DNA of 64,000 bases from an uncultured Chlorobiaceae bacterium. Its GTDB lineage: Bacteria; Bacteroidota; Chlorobiia; Chlorobiales; Chlorobiaceae. A program made the position numbers and the translations under genes. Numbering within the stretch: the first letter of the stretch is position 1; each line of letters opens with the position of its first letter. Location: assembly GCA_903882665.1 (NCBI GenBank), contig CAIRXW010000045.1:1-64000 (forward strand). Direction: 5' to 3'. Under the pieces are notes generated by a model. It did no database searches. It had not been told where the DNA came from and saw only the letters and a list, made by a program, of their open reading frames with translations. Shown in pieces: positions 31,342-40,600 of this stretch.

Positions 31342-34008
31342 TTATTGAGAAAGTTTGACAATGGTATAGCCAGCCTCCTTCAGCAAGCGGGGAATATTTT
31401 CTGAAACCTGGGAGAGCCGTTTATCTTTTTCCTCTTTCGGCAGTCGTTCCCAGTCAACGAGCAGTGCGTGACGTTTTTTCTCTTTGTTGGTCTGAAAGGC
31501 AAATTTCCACCCATCCTTGAGTTTGGTATCCATCCATCGTTCGTGTTCAAGTATAGCCATCTCTTTGATTTCCGGTATCAGGAATTCAGCCGGTTGTTCA
31601 TTATTGCGCATTGGAACAATGGCGTAGCCAAAGGCTGCAAGTTTATTGGGAATATCGCGGACGATGGCACGATTTTTTTCCTTTTTGTGGGCCGAGAGCT
31701 CTCTGTAGGTTACCAGTGAACTGTGTTTTTTCGGTTCGGCTTTGTCATCAGTAACATCTCCCCATACATATCCCTGACTTTTAAGGTTGTTGTAAAACAA
31801 TTGGTGGTTAAGTTTGGCCAATTTTTCGAGCAACTCTTCATTGAGTTCCAGGTGATGAACCATCGCTATAAAGGAGTGAGGATCAACATGCAGTTCAAGT
31901 TGTTCTTCGGGAGGCAGGTAGGAACGGTTGAAATGCGTTGCGTTGCCAAGACGGCTCATGGCAACAATTGCCTCCATTGAGCGCGATCCATGTCGATAGC
32001 TCTCAACCCGGAGAAATGCGCGCATGATTCCTGTGTCGATACGGAGTATGCGATTTTTGTCGAATAGCTGGGGAGTAAGCCGCTCGAACAGTGACCGAAG
32101 GAGAAGCGCCCGACGGACAATGAAATAGGGGTCATCGCGACCTTCAGCGAGTTGCGGATTCGGGCCAAGCACATTGAGAAAGCCCTTCAGCCGGCTCAGG
32201 AAGTCCGGGGCTTTGGCTTCAACAAGCTCTCTCTGCTTTTTTGATTTTGTAAAGGAGTCGAGACTTGAAGAGGTGCCACCAGCAAAAACAAAAATAGCTT
32301 TTCCGATTGGGTGGGTTAGCTGCCCTTGCTGAAATTCACCATCCTGCATTGGCGCAAGAAAGAAGCGCAGCCATCCGAGTTTTTTGCCATCAAGTGATGA
32401 GTCGAACTCATCCCAGAATGCCAACGGTATTTTACCCGATAAGGCCACATCACGAATTTGATGAAAGGCATCGATCAGGTCAGCAGGGCTTTTGAACTGT
32501 GAGAGATTAAAAGTATGTGTTTTCTCTGCAATTTTTTTTTCAGGACTGGCTGCTTTGGCAATTTGTTTGACGGCAAAGGATTTTCCTGAACCGGGAGGGC
32601 CAAAAACAGCGATCGAAATAGGTCGATCTTCCTGCTGATTGCAATATTCTGAAATCAGGCTGTGAATGCTTCTGAGTGACTCAATCTCCTGACGATCCAC
32701 GGTGACCAGTTCTCCGAATTCTCCGATTGGAATGTTTTTCAGAGCGGCTTTTGCTCCTTGAAGGACGATGCGCCGACTTAACTCTTCAAGGTCATCATAA
32801 TAACGATCCCTGAGGATTGTCCAGGATGATGGCTGCGATTGTTGTTCCGCGTCACGTGTCGGGCACTCGGCAACGGCAAGCGGCATCTTTTCATCCTTCA
32901 ACTGCGTAATGACACGGTCAATCGGAAAGCGCAGACGAGTTGAAGAGTCGGTACCGCCATCATACCCGATTTTGTGGAGATGACGCATTGCCAGTACGCC
33001 AGCCTGGATTCCTTTGATAAGGTCAGGCTTGTTATTGGCAATGATAATCTCGCGCACAATTCCTGTTACCAATACCGATGTTTTGCCAATAATCTCTCCT
33101 TTCCCTGCCGGCCATTCACGTTCCATGTGCAGTGGATCAAAAAGGAGTTGGGAGCGTTCATGTTTTTTAACTCCCGGAAGAAGCAGTGCTCCGGTAGGGC
33201 CGAATGAAACGACCGTGAAGGCTGAATTGGTCAGGCTGTTAATCATGGGATTGTGGGTCAGTTCCCAAATCAGTTCTTGCGCGGTTTTTTCCCATGAAAT
33301 CTGTGCGCTGACCTGAATGGCTGACTCTCGCAAATCGTTAATGCTCAAAACGACAATAAGGCGATCGGAAAAGTTGGATAAAAGATGATCCCATAAGGCA
33401 CCCTCCGCAATTGGTTGCGACATCTTGACAATAACCCATGGCGCTTTTTGGTTACTGCCCGGGTGAGTAATCGCTTTTGGCCAGTGAGATGGTTGATCCC
33501 TGAAGCCAAGGTTACTGTCATCGATCACGATAATATCCGGATTTTCCGGGCCAGACAAAGCGTCGTCTACTCCAGATTTTTCCATGGCGATTTTGGAAGA
33601 GCGGTCAAGACCGAGAAAGCGTTCAACCCGCCAGATAACGGTTTCGGGAGCATCCTTGTCGTGGTATGGAGCCCAGACAGAGTAACAGTGGTAGTAGCCA
33701 GGGTCGTATGGATCAATCGTTTTTGCCGAGGTTGTGTGGGTTGTTGTAACTTCAACCGCAAAGGGCAGATCGTCCCTGAGTTGAGCGGTCATGGATGTAA
33801 CCAGATCAGCCAGAAGAGCGGCGCTGCCATGTTGCCAGCTCATTCGGCACAGGAGAGCAGCACTGCCATGCTGCCAGCTCATTCGGCAACTGTCTCCACC
33901 AGTCCAGTCAGTTAACTCGTTTGATTCGCTGGATATATGCGCGATATTCCAGTCAATTGTCACGTCACCGGTAACAAACACCGAGAGAGGATCGTTCTTT
34001 ATTTGCAT
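31342..34008 (-). CDS. AAA+ ATPase with tandem C-terminal RyR domains
   Basis: 888 residues, no signal peptide or membrane segment. The first 400 residues open like a sugar-kinase-type Rossmann fold (VFVTGDVTIDWNIAHI, then DIIVIDDSNLGFRDQP) but I cannot name it. The central AAA+ domain has Walker A GPPGSGKSF at about 468-476, Walker B PLAFWDEFDSS near 533, and a sensor-1-like IFVFAGGTSSS. The C-terminus holds two RyR modules: about 728-812 (FYNNLKSQGYVWGD, then LAAFGYAIVPM) and about 813-888 (ILEHERWMDTKLKDGWKF, then VDWERLPKEEK, LLKEAGYTIVKL). Bacterial RyR domains are associated with predicted nucleotide- or NAD-sensing systems, often linked to conflict or stress. It stands alone, with 500 bp of upstream non-coding DNA. 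Confidence 0.85.
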   Translation of the reverse strand: MQIKNDPLSVFVTGDVTIDWNIAHISSESNELTDWTGGDSCRMSWQHGSAALLCRMSWQHGSAALLADLVTSMTAQLRDDLPFAVEVTTTHTTSAKTIDPYDPGYYHCYSVWAPYHDKDAPETVIWRVERFLGLDRSSKIAMEKSGVDDALSGPENPDIIVIDDSNLGFRDQPSHWPKAITHPGSNQKAPWVIVKMSQPIAEGALWDHLLSNFSDRLIVVLSINDLRESAIQVSAQISWEKTAQELIWELTHNPMINSLTNSAFTVVSFGPTGALLLPGVKKHERSQLLFDPLHMEREWPAGKGEIIGKTSVLVTGIVREIIIANNKPDLIKGIQAGVLAMRHLHKIGYDGGTDSSTRLRFPIDRVITQLKDEKMPLAVAECPTRDAEQQSQPSSWTILRDRYYDDLEELSRRIVLQGAKAALKNIPIGEFGELVTVDRQEIESLRSIHSLISEYCNQQEDRPISIAVFGPPGSGKSFAVKQIAKAASPEKKIAEKTHTFNLSQFKSPADLIDAFHQIRDVALSGKIPLAFWDEFDSSLDGKKLGWLRFFLAPMQDGEFQQGQLTHPIGKAIFVFAGGTSSSLDSFTKSKKQRELVEAKAPDFLSRLKGFLNVLGPNPQLAEGRDDPYFIVRRALLLRSLFERLTPQLFDKNRILRIDTGIMRAFLRVESYRHGSRSMEAIVAMSRLGNATHFNRSYLPPEEQLELHVDPHSFIAMVHHLELNEELLEKLAKLNHQLFYNNLKSQGYVWGDVTDDKAEPKKHSSLVTYRELSAHKKEKNRAIVRDIPNKLAAFGYAIVPMRNNEQPAEFLIPEIKEMAILEHERWMDTKLKDGWKFAFQTNKEKKRHALLVDWERLPKEEKDKRLSQVSENIPRLLKEAGYTIVKLSQ
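33816..33893. repeat. In-frame 39-bp tandem duplication inside the AAA-RyR gene
   Basis: Two 39-bp units (33816-33854 and 33855-33893) with three mismatches in the first 34 bases. In the protein they give the 13-residue segment CRMSWQHGSAALL twice, at about residues 41-66. Being 3 x 13, the duplication keeps the frame. The upstream part of the protein reads normally, so it is probably a recent slippage event. Confidence 0.85.
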
Positions 34009-34514
34009 GGTCAGTAAAATTGGATTTTGAGAAAATCTGCTGACTTCAGCGAAACGTTATCGTTCAGATTATTCGGAAGTAATGACTTGAAAGCATGGAG
34101 TTGTGCGAATACCAAAAAGATCAAGATTATTATTATTTCGGAAGGTTCAAAAACTAGCACACTTTAAGACAAGAGAAAGAGTAAAATATAAGAGCTGAAC
34201 GTAGACCGTTCTGTTTAAAATAGTAAATAATCCGAAATTAGTTTTGTGATCTTCCGCGTGAGCTTTTTGTGCTACTCCTCTTCTGTGCACAATCGGAGAG
34301 TTGGGTAAGCGCGAAACGGAGGCAGCCTTGACTTGCAAGAGGAGTGAAAAAATGGGGCAAAACCAGGTTTATAATTATTTTTGTTTTTGTGTGTTAATGG
34401 TGTACTTTTTCTTAAAGGGTATAGATGTTATTGAAGTTTTTTTCAAAGCCGGTTTAGTTTGCTGTCGGTTTATATAGCTCAATCTTTGGTAACAAATTTA
34501 ACAGGATAATAACG
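34009..34514. other. 506-bp intergenic region upstream of the AAA-RyR and His-rich genes
   Basis: Divergent promoter region with no confident gene. A perfect 9-bp inverted repeat (ACTCCTCTT at 34274-34282, AAGAGGAGT at 34337-34345) is present. A 41-codon frame at 34352-34477 has a GAGGAG box upstream and encodes a hydrophobic Cys-containing peptide; it may be a real small membrane peptide, but I hold it as unproven. Confidence 0.4.
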
Positions 34515-34769
34515 ATGAAAAAGAAGATCTGGTTGGTTTTGGGAGTTGCAGGTATGCTTCTCGGTATTCCCCATGTCGATGCTCCTGCAGTAGTCAAGGT
34601 TAAGATTGGAGTAAGGGCTAATGTCGGGGTTGGAAGGGCACACCATCATCATCGTAATTCCCGATATATTCAATCCCGTCGATACCGCGATGAAAGACGG
34701 CGTCAGCGCGACTTTGAGTATCGCAGACATCATCAACATCCTAAAAGTGGCATAACTATAAAGCTTTAA
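34515..34769 (+). CDS. Secreted His/Arg-rich small protein (paralogue of 15397)
   Basis: 84 residues. The signal peptide (KKKIWLVLGVAGMLLGIP, then likely cleavage after VDA) is nearly the same as that of the His-rich protein at 15397. The mature chain starts with valine-rich VVKVKIGVRANVGVG and then becomes basic and His-rich (AHHHHRNSR, then RRYRDERRRQRDFEYRRHHQH). Metal or polyanion binding is possible but not shown. An ACAGGATAA box precedes the ATG by about ten bases. Confidence 0.7.
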   Translation: MKKKIWLVLGVAGMLLGIPHVDAPAVVKVKIGVRANVGVGRAHHHHRNSRYIQSRRYRDERRRQRDFEYRRHHQHPKSGITIKL

Positions 34770-34895
34770 TTGTCTTTCGCTGTTGTGCTGTTTTCAGGCA
34801 TTCATATCGTAAATCTTGGATGTTTCTGTGGTAAAGGTTGTGCAGGGCTTGATTGCTAGTAATGGTTTTTTCTAATTCTAAAATTAAAGGAACTG

Positions 34896-35045
34896 ATGAA
34901 AAAGATAATTATTGCCGCTCTTGTTTTTTTGTTTGCCGGTTGCGCCTCTTATTCGCATGAGAACTCCGGTCGTGACAAGCATTCTCCTCATCATGAAGAG
35001 GGCAGGGATGGCGGTGACAGGGAGCACCCGGGTATAAGAAGGTAA
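34896..35045 (+). CDS. Small lipoprotein
   Basis: 49 residues, starting at an ATG preceded by AAAGGAA. The first 16 residues are a lipoprotein signal (KKIIIAALVFLFAGC) with a clear lipobox LFAGC, giving lipid-anchored Cys16. The mature part of about 33 residues is charged, with His and Gly (HENSGRDKHSPHHEEGRDGG). Role unknown. It is close behind the His-rich gene and ahead of a strong terminator, so the two probably share a transcript. Confidence 0.75.
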   Translation: MKKIIIAALVFLFAGCASYSHENSGRDKHSPHHEEGRDGGDREHPGIRR

Positions 35046-35063
35046 AACCGTTCATGTGTGGCG

Positions 35064-35098
35064 CACAAAGCCCCGGGCAACTCTGCCGGGGCTTTGTG
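35064..35098 (+). terminator. Strong hairpin terminator
   Basis: CACAAAGCCCCGG (35064-35076) pairs perfectly with CCGGGGCTTTGTG (35086-35098) around a nine-base loop, 19 bp after the lipoprotein stop codon. It has no long T-run, but the stem is very stable and symmetric, so it may act in both directions. Confidence 0.75.
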
Positions 35099-35191
35099 GT
35101 GTGCATGATGGAAATAACCGGGAAGATGAGTTTGATGAAGGATCATCATCAGAATCATCAGGTTTGATGCGGTGCCAAAATCTTTCCGGTG

Positions 35192-35539
35192 TTATGGCCG
35201 ATTCCAGATTGAGCCTCCGAAGCCGCCGGTTTTATAGGTGGCAGTTGCTTTATTCGGGGTATCCAGACGAAGGATCAAGACTCCCTCTGACATGATTGAG
35301 CCTTTGGGAACATCCGCCCAGCGGAGAATGATCTGGTTCCCATCAATATAGCCTGATGCGACATTCGACCATGCCGGACCAGTTGGAGAGCGCTCTCCAA
35401 ACCAGAAAACCTCTTTTCCGAGTTGCCTCAGGTAATAGCTTCCTCCGTCATTACAACTCCACCTGCCGGTAAGATCGGCGAAAGCAAGAGAAGGGAGCGA
35501 GAAGATGACAAGAAAAAGCAGCGTTTTCAATTGTTTCAT
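35192..35539 (-). CDS. Exported small protein of unknown function
   Basis: 115 residues from the ATG at 35539, chosen because GGAGGTAATC lies immediately upstream; 22 further in-frame codons are not signal-like. A signal peptide (KQLKTLLFLVIFSLPSLAFA) is followed by a small beta-rich domain beginning DLTGRWSCNDGGSYYLRQLG, which resembles the opening of lipocalin-like exported domains, and ending with FGGSIWNRP. It is likely periplasmic. No partner is visible, and it does not share a transcript with tpsB. Confidence 0.75.
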   Translation of the reverse strand: MKQLKTLLFLVIFSLPSLAFADLTGRWSCNDGGSYYLRQLGKEVFWFGERSPTGPAWSNVASGYIDGNQIILRWADVPKGSIMSEGVLILRLDTPNKATATYKTGGFGGSIWNRP

Positions 35540-35854
35540 GATTACCTCCAGGGTTGTTGTTGGGAAAACGGGAGGACGTAACCCCCCGAAAAGGTACTGC
35601 GCCATTCTGACAGCAAGGGAGTATGAAAAATAGCCACAGTGCAGCGTATGATCATAGATGAAGAGACCGATAAAACTACTATTCGACCCTCAACGGTCAC
35701 AAAGGCCCTAATCACAGCGAAGGGCTTCGTAATAAGTGCTGAAGAAAAAAACTCTCTTCAATTATAAAAAAAACAGACAGATTACGCAATTTTTTTCTCT
35801 CACAGGGCATTTTCCCTTTTGCAGGTATCTTGTGTACTTTTTGCGGATTATGTT
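35540..35854. other. Intergenic region between small exported protein and tpsB
   Basis: 315 bp holding the promoter of the exported protein gene and the 3' flank of tpsB. No supported gene, RNA or strong hairpin seen. A+T-rich block near 35736-35830. Confidence 0.4.
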
Positions 35855-37543
35855 TCAAAACTGTTTTACCGCCTGGACAAAAATCATGGGGGTGTCGGTC
35901 GGGTTGCTCTCACCGGCGATTTTCCATGCGCATGTTGCCTGCAGGCTATAGTTGCTGACATTGAACCATTTCATGCCGAAACCTGCTCCGGTAAGGTTGC
36001 GGGTGTTCGTCTCGCCATCGGCGGTGGGGTTGGCATGAAGAAGGGCGTAGCCATGGTCAACAAATGCGCTGAGTTGCAGTGTGCCGGGTAGTTCTCCGAG
36101 AGAGCCAGGCAGGTAACGCAGTTCGGTTGTTGCGACAACACCCTTGTCGGCGTATGATTCACCTCTTTGCCATGCACGTACCGCACTCGGTCCACCGAGG
36201 GAGAGTTGTTCCGAGCTGGTCAGGTTTTTGCTGGCCCACTGGCCATAGGCTCCCGCATAGAGAGAGAACCCGTGAGTGATGCTCTGGCTGCGCCCAAGAG
36301 CCATGGTAATTTTCGAATAACCACCGTTGGTGTGCAGCCCGGTTGGTGCCTGGTCCATTGAAAGCGCTTCGGAATTGTTAATATCGAGGCGCCCTCCGAC
36401 GAAACCAAGCGAGAGTGAGGTTGAACCGCCGTCCAGAAAGTCGTCCCTTTGGACAACGGTAAGGCCTGCCTGCCAGGAGAGGCTTTGACGGCTGTTTCTG
36501 AGTGGTATGCTCTCCATCCGGTCGTTAAGGATGCTGCGTTCTCCGGCAACGGTTGCATTCACGATCAGGTTTCTCTGGCGTATGAGCGGCTGGGTAACCC
36601 CAAGAGTCAGGTCGTGTCCATTACCGTCAGCGTTCAATGGTTCAAATAATCCTCCCAACTGGTAGCTCACATAGCTATAGTTCACTCCTATCCTGGTTCC
36701 AGAGCGTGTTACCGGTATTGCATAGCCAGCCTGTATATTACGCAGATCTCCGGTTGTCGATGCCTGCAAGCGCAGGGTGAACTGATCTCCAAGATGAAGG
36801 GGTGAGTAGAGTTCCATGGTGCCGCCAGCGTGATTCTCTCCGGTTGCATGGTTCCCGAAGTTGTCGAGGTCGAGTGAAAAGCTGTAGGGGCGGCCTTCGG
36901 TGACTTCAAGGGTTGCCTGTGTTGTGCCGGGTCTGGATCCTGGCTCGAGCAGAATGCGGGACGAGATATTGGGGAGTTCATTGACTCTCATCACCATAGA
37001 GGTAAGGGATCCCTCTTCAAGAGGTTGCTCGCGGGGTACCTCGTTGGCACGGCTTTCCAAAAGAGACTTCCGCATTCTTGTGTCAACTGGTTTTGTCTCC
37101 ACAACTATTTTTTCCAGGAGACCTTCAACGACCTCAATGACAAGGGGTTCGCCTGGTTTTACCGTTTGTGGCGGGAAATAAAGTGAAGCGAGGAAATACC
37201 CTTTTTCCCGGTAAGCATTGGTGATTGCTGCGGTGGCATCATTCAGCCCGCTGAACGTCATTTCTTTACCGATGCAGCCCGACATAAGTGCTGAAAGCTC
37301 GTCACTCGAAAAGAGTGTGTTGCCAACAAACGTAAAACCCGTTACCTTGATCAGGGTACTGCCTTCAGTCTGTTTATTTTGTGTAACCGGACGTTGAAAA
37401 GTCGGAGCCTCTTTTTGCGGCTCAAGGGATGGCGGGGGAGTACTCTCCCTGAGAAAGCGGCCAGCATCAGGAACATCAGCAGCAAAAGCGCTGCCTGCTG
37501 TAACGGCTGATGCGAAGAGGAGTATTTTCAGTGATGCCGTCAT
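35855..37543 (-). CDS. Two-partner secretion outer-membrane transporter (TpsB)
   Basis: 562 residues from the ATG at 37543, with GGAG six bases upstream. The signal peptide (LKILLFASAVTAGSAFA) is followed by a Pro-rich stretch, POTRA domains at about 75-220 (IKVTGFTFVGNTLFSSDEL is the first) and a 16-strand barrel. The barrel starts with YSFSLDLDNFGNHATGENHAGG, its lid-lock loop region has GGPSAVRAWQRGE (VRAW where most TpsB have VRGY/F), and the chain ends in Phe. It exports the adjacent TpsA. The gene follows tpsA by about 70 bp on the same strand. Confidence 0.92.
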   Translation of the reverse strand: MTASLKILLFASAVTAGSAFAADVPDAGRFLRESTPPPSLEPQKEAPTFQRPVTQNKQTEGSTLIKVTGFTFVGNTLFSSDELSALMSGCIGKEMTFSGLNDATAAITNAYREKGYFLASLYFPPQTVKPGEPLVIEVVEGLLEKIVVETKPVDTRMRKSLLESRANEVPREQPLEEGSLTSMVMRVNELPNISSRILLEPGSRPGTTQATLEVTEGRPYSFSLDLDNFGNHATGENHAGGTMELYSPLHLGDQFTLRLQASTTGDLRNIQAGYAIPVTRSGTRIGVNYSYVSYQLGGLFEPLNADGNGHDLTLGVTQPLIRQRNLIVNATVAGERSILNDRMESIPLRNSRQSLSWQAGLTVVQRDDFLDGGSTSLSLGFVGGRLDINNSEALSMDQAPTGLHTNGGYSKITMALGRSQSITHGFSLYAGAYGQWASKNLTSSEQLSLGGPSAVRAWQRGESYADKGVVATTELRYLPGSLGELPGTLQLSAFVDHGYALLHANPTADGETNTRNLTGAGFGMKWFNVSNYSLQATCAWKIAGESNPTDTPMIFVQAVKQF

Positions 37544-37616
37544 GGTGAACTCCATAAAATTTATGTACAAGTGAGTGCATACCGGGATGACAACCGGGAA
37601 CATTTTTTTGAGGTTA

Positions 37617-40600
37617 TTATCCGATTTTTATCACCAGAATCGATCGTGTCTGGTCACCAAACTGGTCTTTGGCGATCAGTTCTACCCGGTAAATACCTTT
37701 CGCCTCTTTTGGTGCTTTTCCGATTATGACCTTTCTATCCAAATCAAACGTCATCCAGGAGGGTATTGATGAACCATTGACCGACTGCACTTGAAGGGAG
37801 ATAACCGCGTCAGGATTGCTGTGGCGGAACAAACTGACAGGGAGAGGGAAAATAAAGAAAGCATCAGCATCTTCCGGCACCTCTATCGTGTTGACAGCAA
37901 GAAAACCACTCTTGTCTGGCCTTTTTATGGCGGTATAACATGATCTTTGCTGGATTATATTGCTTTTGCTGATGGCGCTGATTGCCCGATTAAAGCTGTT
38001 TACAATACTTTCTCCGGTCAGCACGCTCCGCCCACACTGCTGTGCATCAGTCAGCCAGCTCACTGTCGGATCGTTCAGGCGAGGAATACCGATGGAGATA
38101 AAGCCGTCACCGGATTCGCTTACATCAAGAGGTGGGTAGTTGCTGTAGCTTGTTCCATAGTGACGAAAGTCGGCTGTCAGTCCACCCTTGATGATTGCGT
38201 CGGGATTTGCTGAATAGAGTAACCATCGAGCTGTTCCTGCGGTGGAGAGTATAGCATCGGCACTGTTGATGAAATCCTGACCAGCAAGAATAATGCTGCT
38301 GCCGCTTGAGGCGTTCGCAGTGAGAGATCCTGATGCAAGGGTAATGCCGGAACCGGCTGTAGGCCCCGAGTTCACGGCGCTGATGGTGCCAGCAGTGATG
38401 GTGCGCAAAGTGACCTCACCGCTCTCCCTGTTGCTGTTGCCTGCTCCGTCGCGCAGTTCGATGGTCACCTCTCCTGATCCTGCGTCGATGGTTGTGCCTG
38501 GGGCCATGGTGATTGCCGCCTTGCCCGCCGTACGCCCGGCGTCAACGACTCCGTTTGCCTGCCTGTCGTTGGATACCATGGTCAGGTTGCCGTTGCCGGT
38601 TGTGATATTTGCATTGATCAGAATGCTTTTCCCGGCATTCAGTTCAAGATTGCCGCCACTGCCCAGTGGGTTAGTGGCAAGAATAGCTGAATTGATGATG
38701 ATATCGTTATTGGCCTTCAGGATGACACGATCCCCTGCATTGAGCAGTGCGGTTATCTGGCCAGGAGTGAAGCTGTTGTCCTTATCAGGATTGAAGGAGT
38801 ACTCCTGCTGCAACGGGTCATGCTCAGTGATTGGTGTAAAAATATCGACTTTGCCGGTTTTGTTTGACCAGTTAGAAGAGCTGACAACGAAACTTCCGTT
38901 CATGCTGCCCGCAGTGAGCGGTGTAATGCCGCCAATACCCAGTTGATCCTCTTTATTGGAGCCCAGCAGACTGTTCGAAGAACTGATCTCCCCGGCCGTG
39001 CTTCCGAGTCCACTCAGCCAGGTTATTGCGCCCGCGTTGGTGATGGAGCCATTGTTCCATAGTGGCGAAGAGACGACGTAGCGGCCGTCTGGCAGGGCAG
39101 TCACTGTTCCAACATGATCGCCTGTTTTTGATCCTACCAGACTGTTGGTGGAGCTTATTGCTCCGACAGTACCGCTCAGACCATCTCCCCAGGTTACCGC
39201 ACCGGCATTCGCGGTAGTCCCCTTGTCCCATTCCGTTGAAGAAATGACATAATTGCCATTCATCAAAGCAGTTACCTTGTTCGATCCTGAAGCATCCGAT
39301 CCGGCATAGTCATTTTTGGTTGATCCCACCAGACTGTTGGCGGCGTTGATCACCCCTACGGTGCCACCGACACCACTTCCCCAGGTTATCGCCCCCGCAT
39401 CGGTGGCTGAATCATTATCAAAAAATGGCGAGCTAACCACAAAATTCCCGTTCGTTAGGGGTGTTATGTTTAAGCGGGCGCCATCATTTGTTGTTGAACC
39501 GATCAGACTGTTGGTTTTGCTTATCGCCCCGACAGATCCAAGACCATTACCCCAGGTCACAGCTCCGACGTCGGCGGTCAACCCATTGTCCCAATTAGGC
39601 GAAGCAATAACGTAACATCCGTTGGTCAGCGCCGTGACCGTTGAGCCAAGAGCATCCTTTGTCGTTGAACCAACCAGACTGTTAGTCGCGCTGATTTTCC
39701 CGACAGTACCGCCGACTCCACTGCCCCAGGTTACCGCTCCTGCGTCGGTGGCTGAACCATTGTCCCATTCGGGGGAGTTGACAACGAAATGGCCATTGGC
39801 CAGTGCCGTAACATGAGATGACGCAAGGTCACCGGGCGCAGAACCAACCAGACTGTTTGCTGCGCTTATCGTTCCCCCCGTACCGCTGACACCATCTCCC
39901 CATGTTATGGCACCTGCGTCCGTGGTTGCCCCATTGTCCCAGTTTGCGGAAGTAACCACGTAGTTTCCGTTGGTCAATGCTGTTACCTCTCCTCCAACCT
40001 TGTCCTCTTTTTGTGAACCGACGAGGCTTTTCGCCGCGCTGATTGTCCCGACGGCACCGGTGGCTCCATTCACCAGGGTCACCATACCCGCATTGGTGAG
40101 TGAACCATTGTCCCAGTTCGGCGCGCTTATGACGTAATTGCCGTTCTTAAGTGCTGTTACGCTACCAACCTGATCACCTGTTTTTGTGCCGACCAGGCTG
40201 TTTGCAGCGCTTATTGCTCCAGTGGTGCCAGCAAAACCATCACCCCATGTCACCGCTCCGGCATTGGCGATTGATCCCTTGTCCCATAGCAAGGTGGAGA
40301 CGACGTAATTTCCATTACTCAGAGCAGTTACAGTTCCAGTCTTATCGTTTTTGCTGGAACCGGTGAGACTCTTTGTTGCATTTATTACCCCGACCGTACC
40401 GCCGAGTCCATTTCCCCAGGTAACCGCGCCGGCATCGGTAGCGGCACCGTTGTCCCATCCTGGAGTGCTGATCACGTAATTATTGTTTGTCAGTGCAATT
40501 ACACGCGATGAGGCGCCATCATTGGCTGAAGAGCCTACCAGGCTGTTGGTTTCGGAGACTATCCCGCTGATACCGGTGGTTCCATCGATCCAGGTGACTG

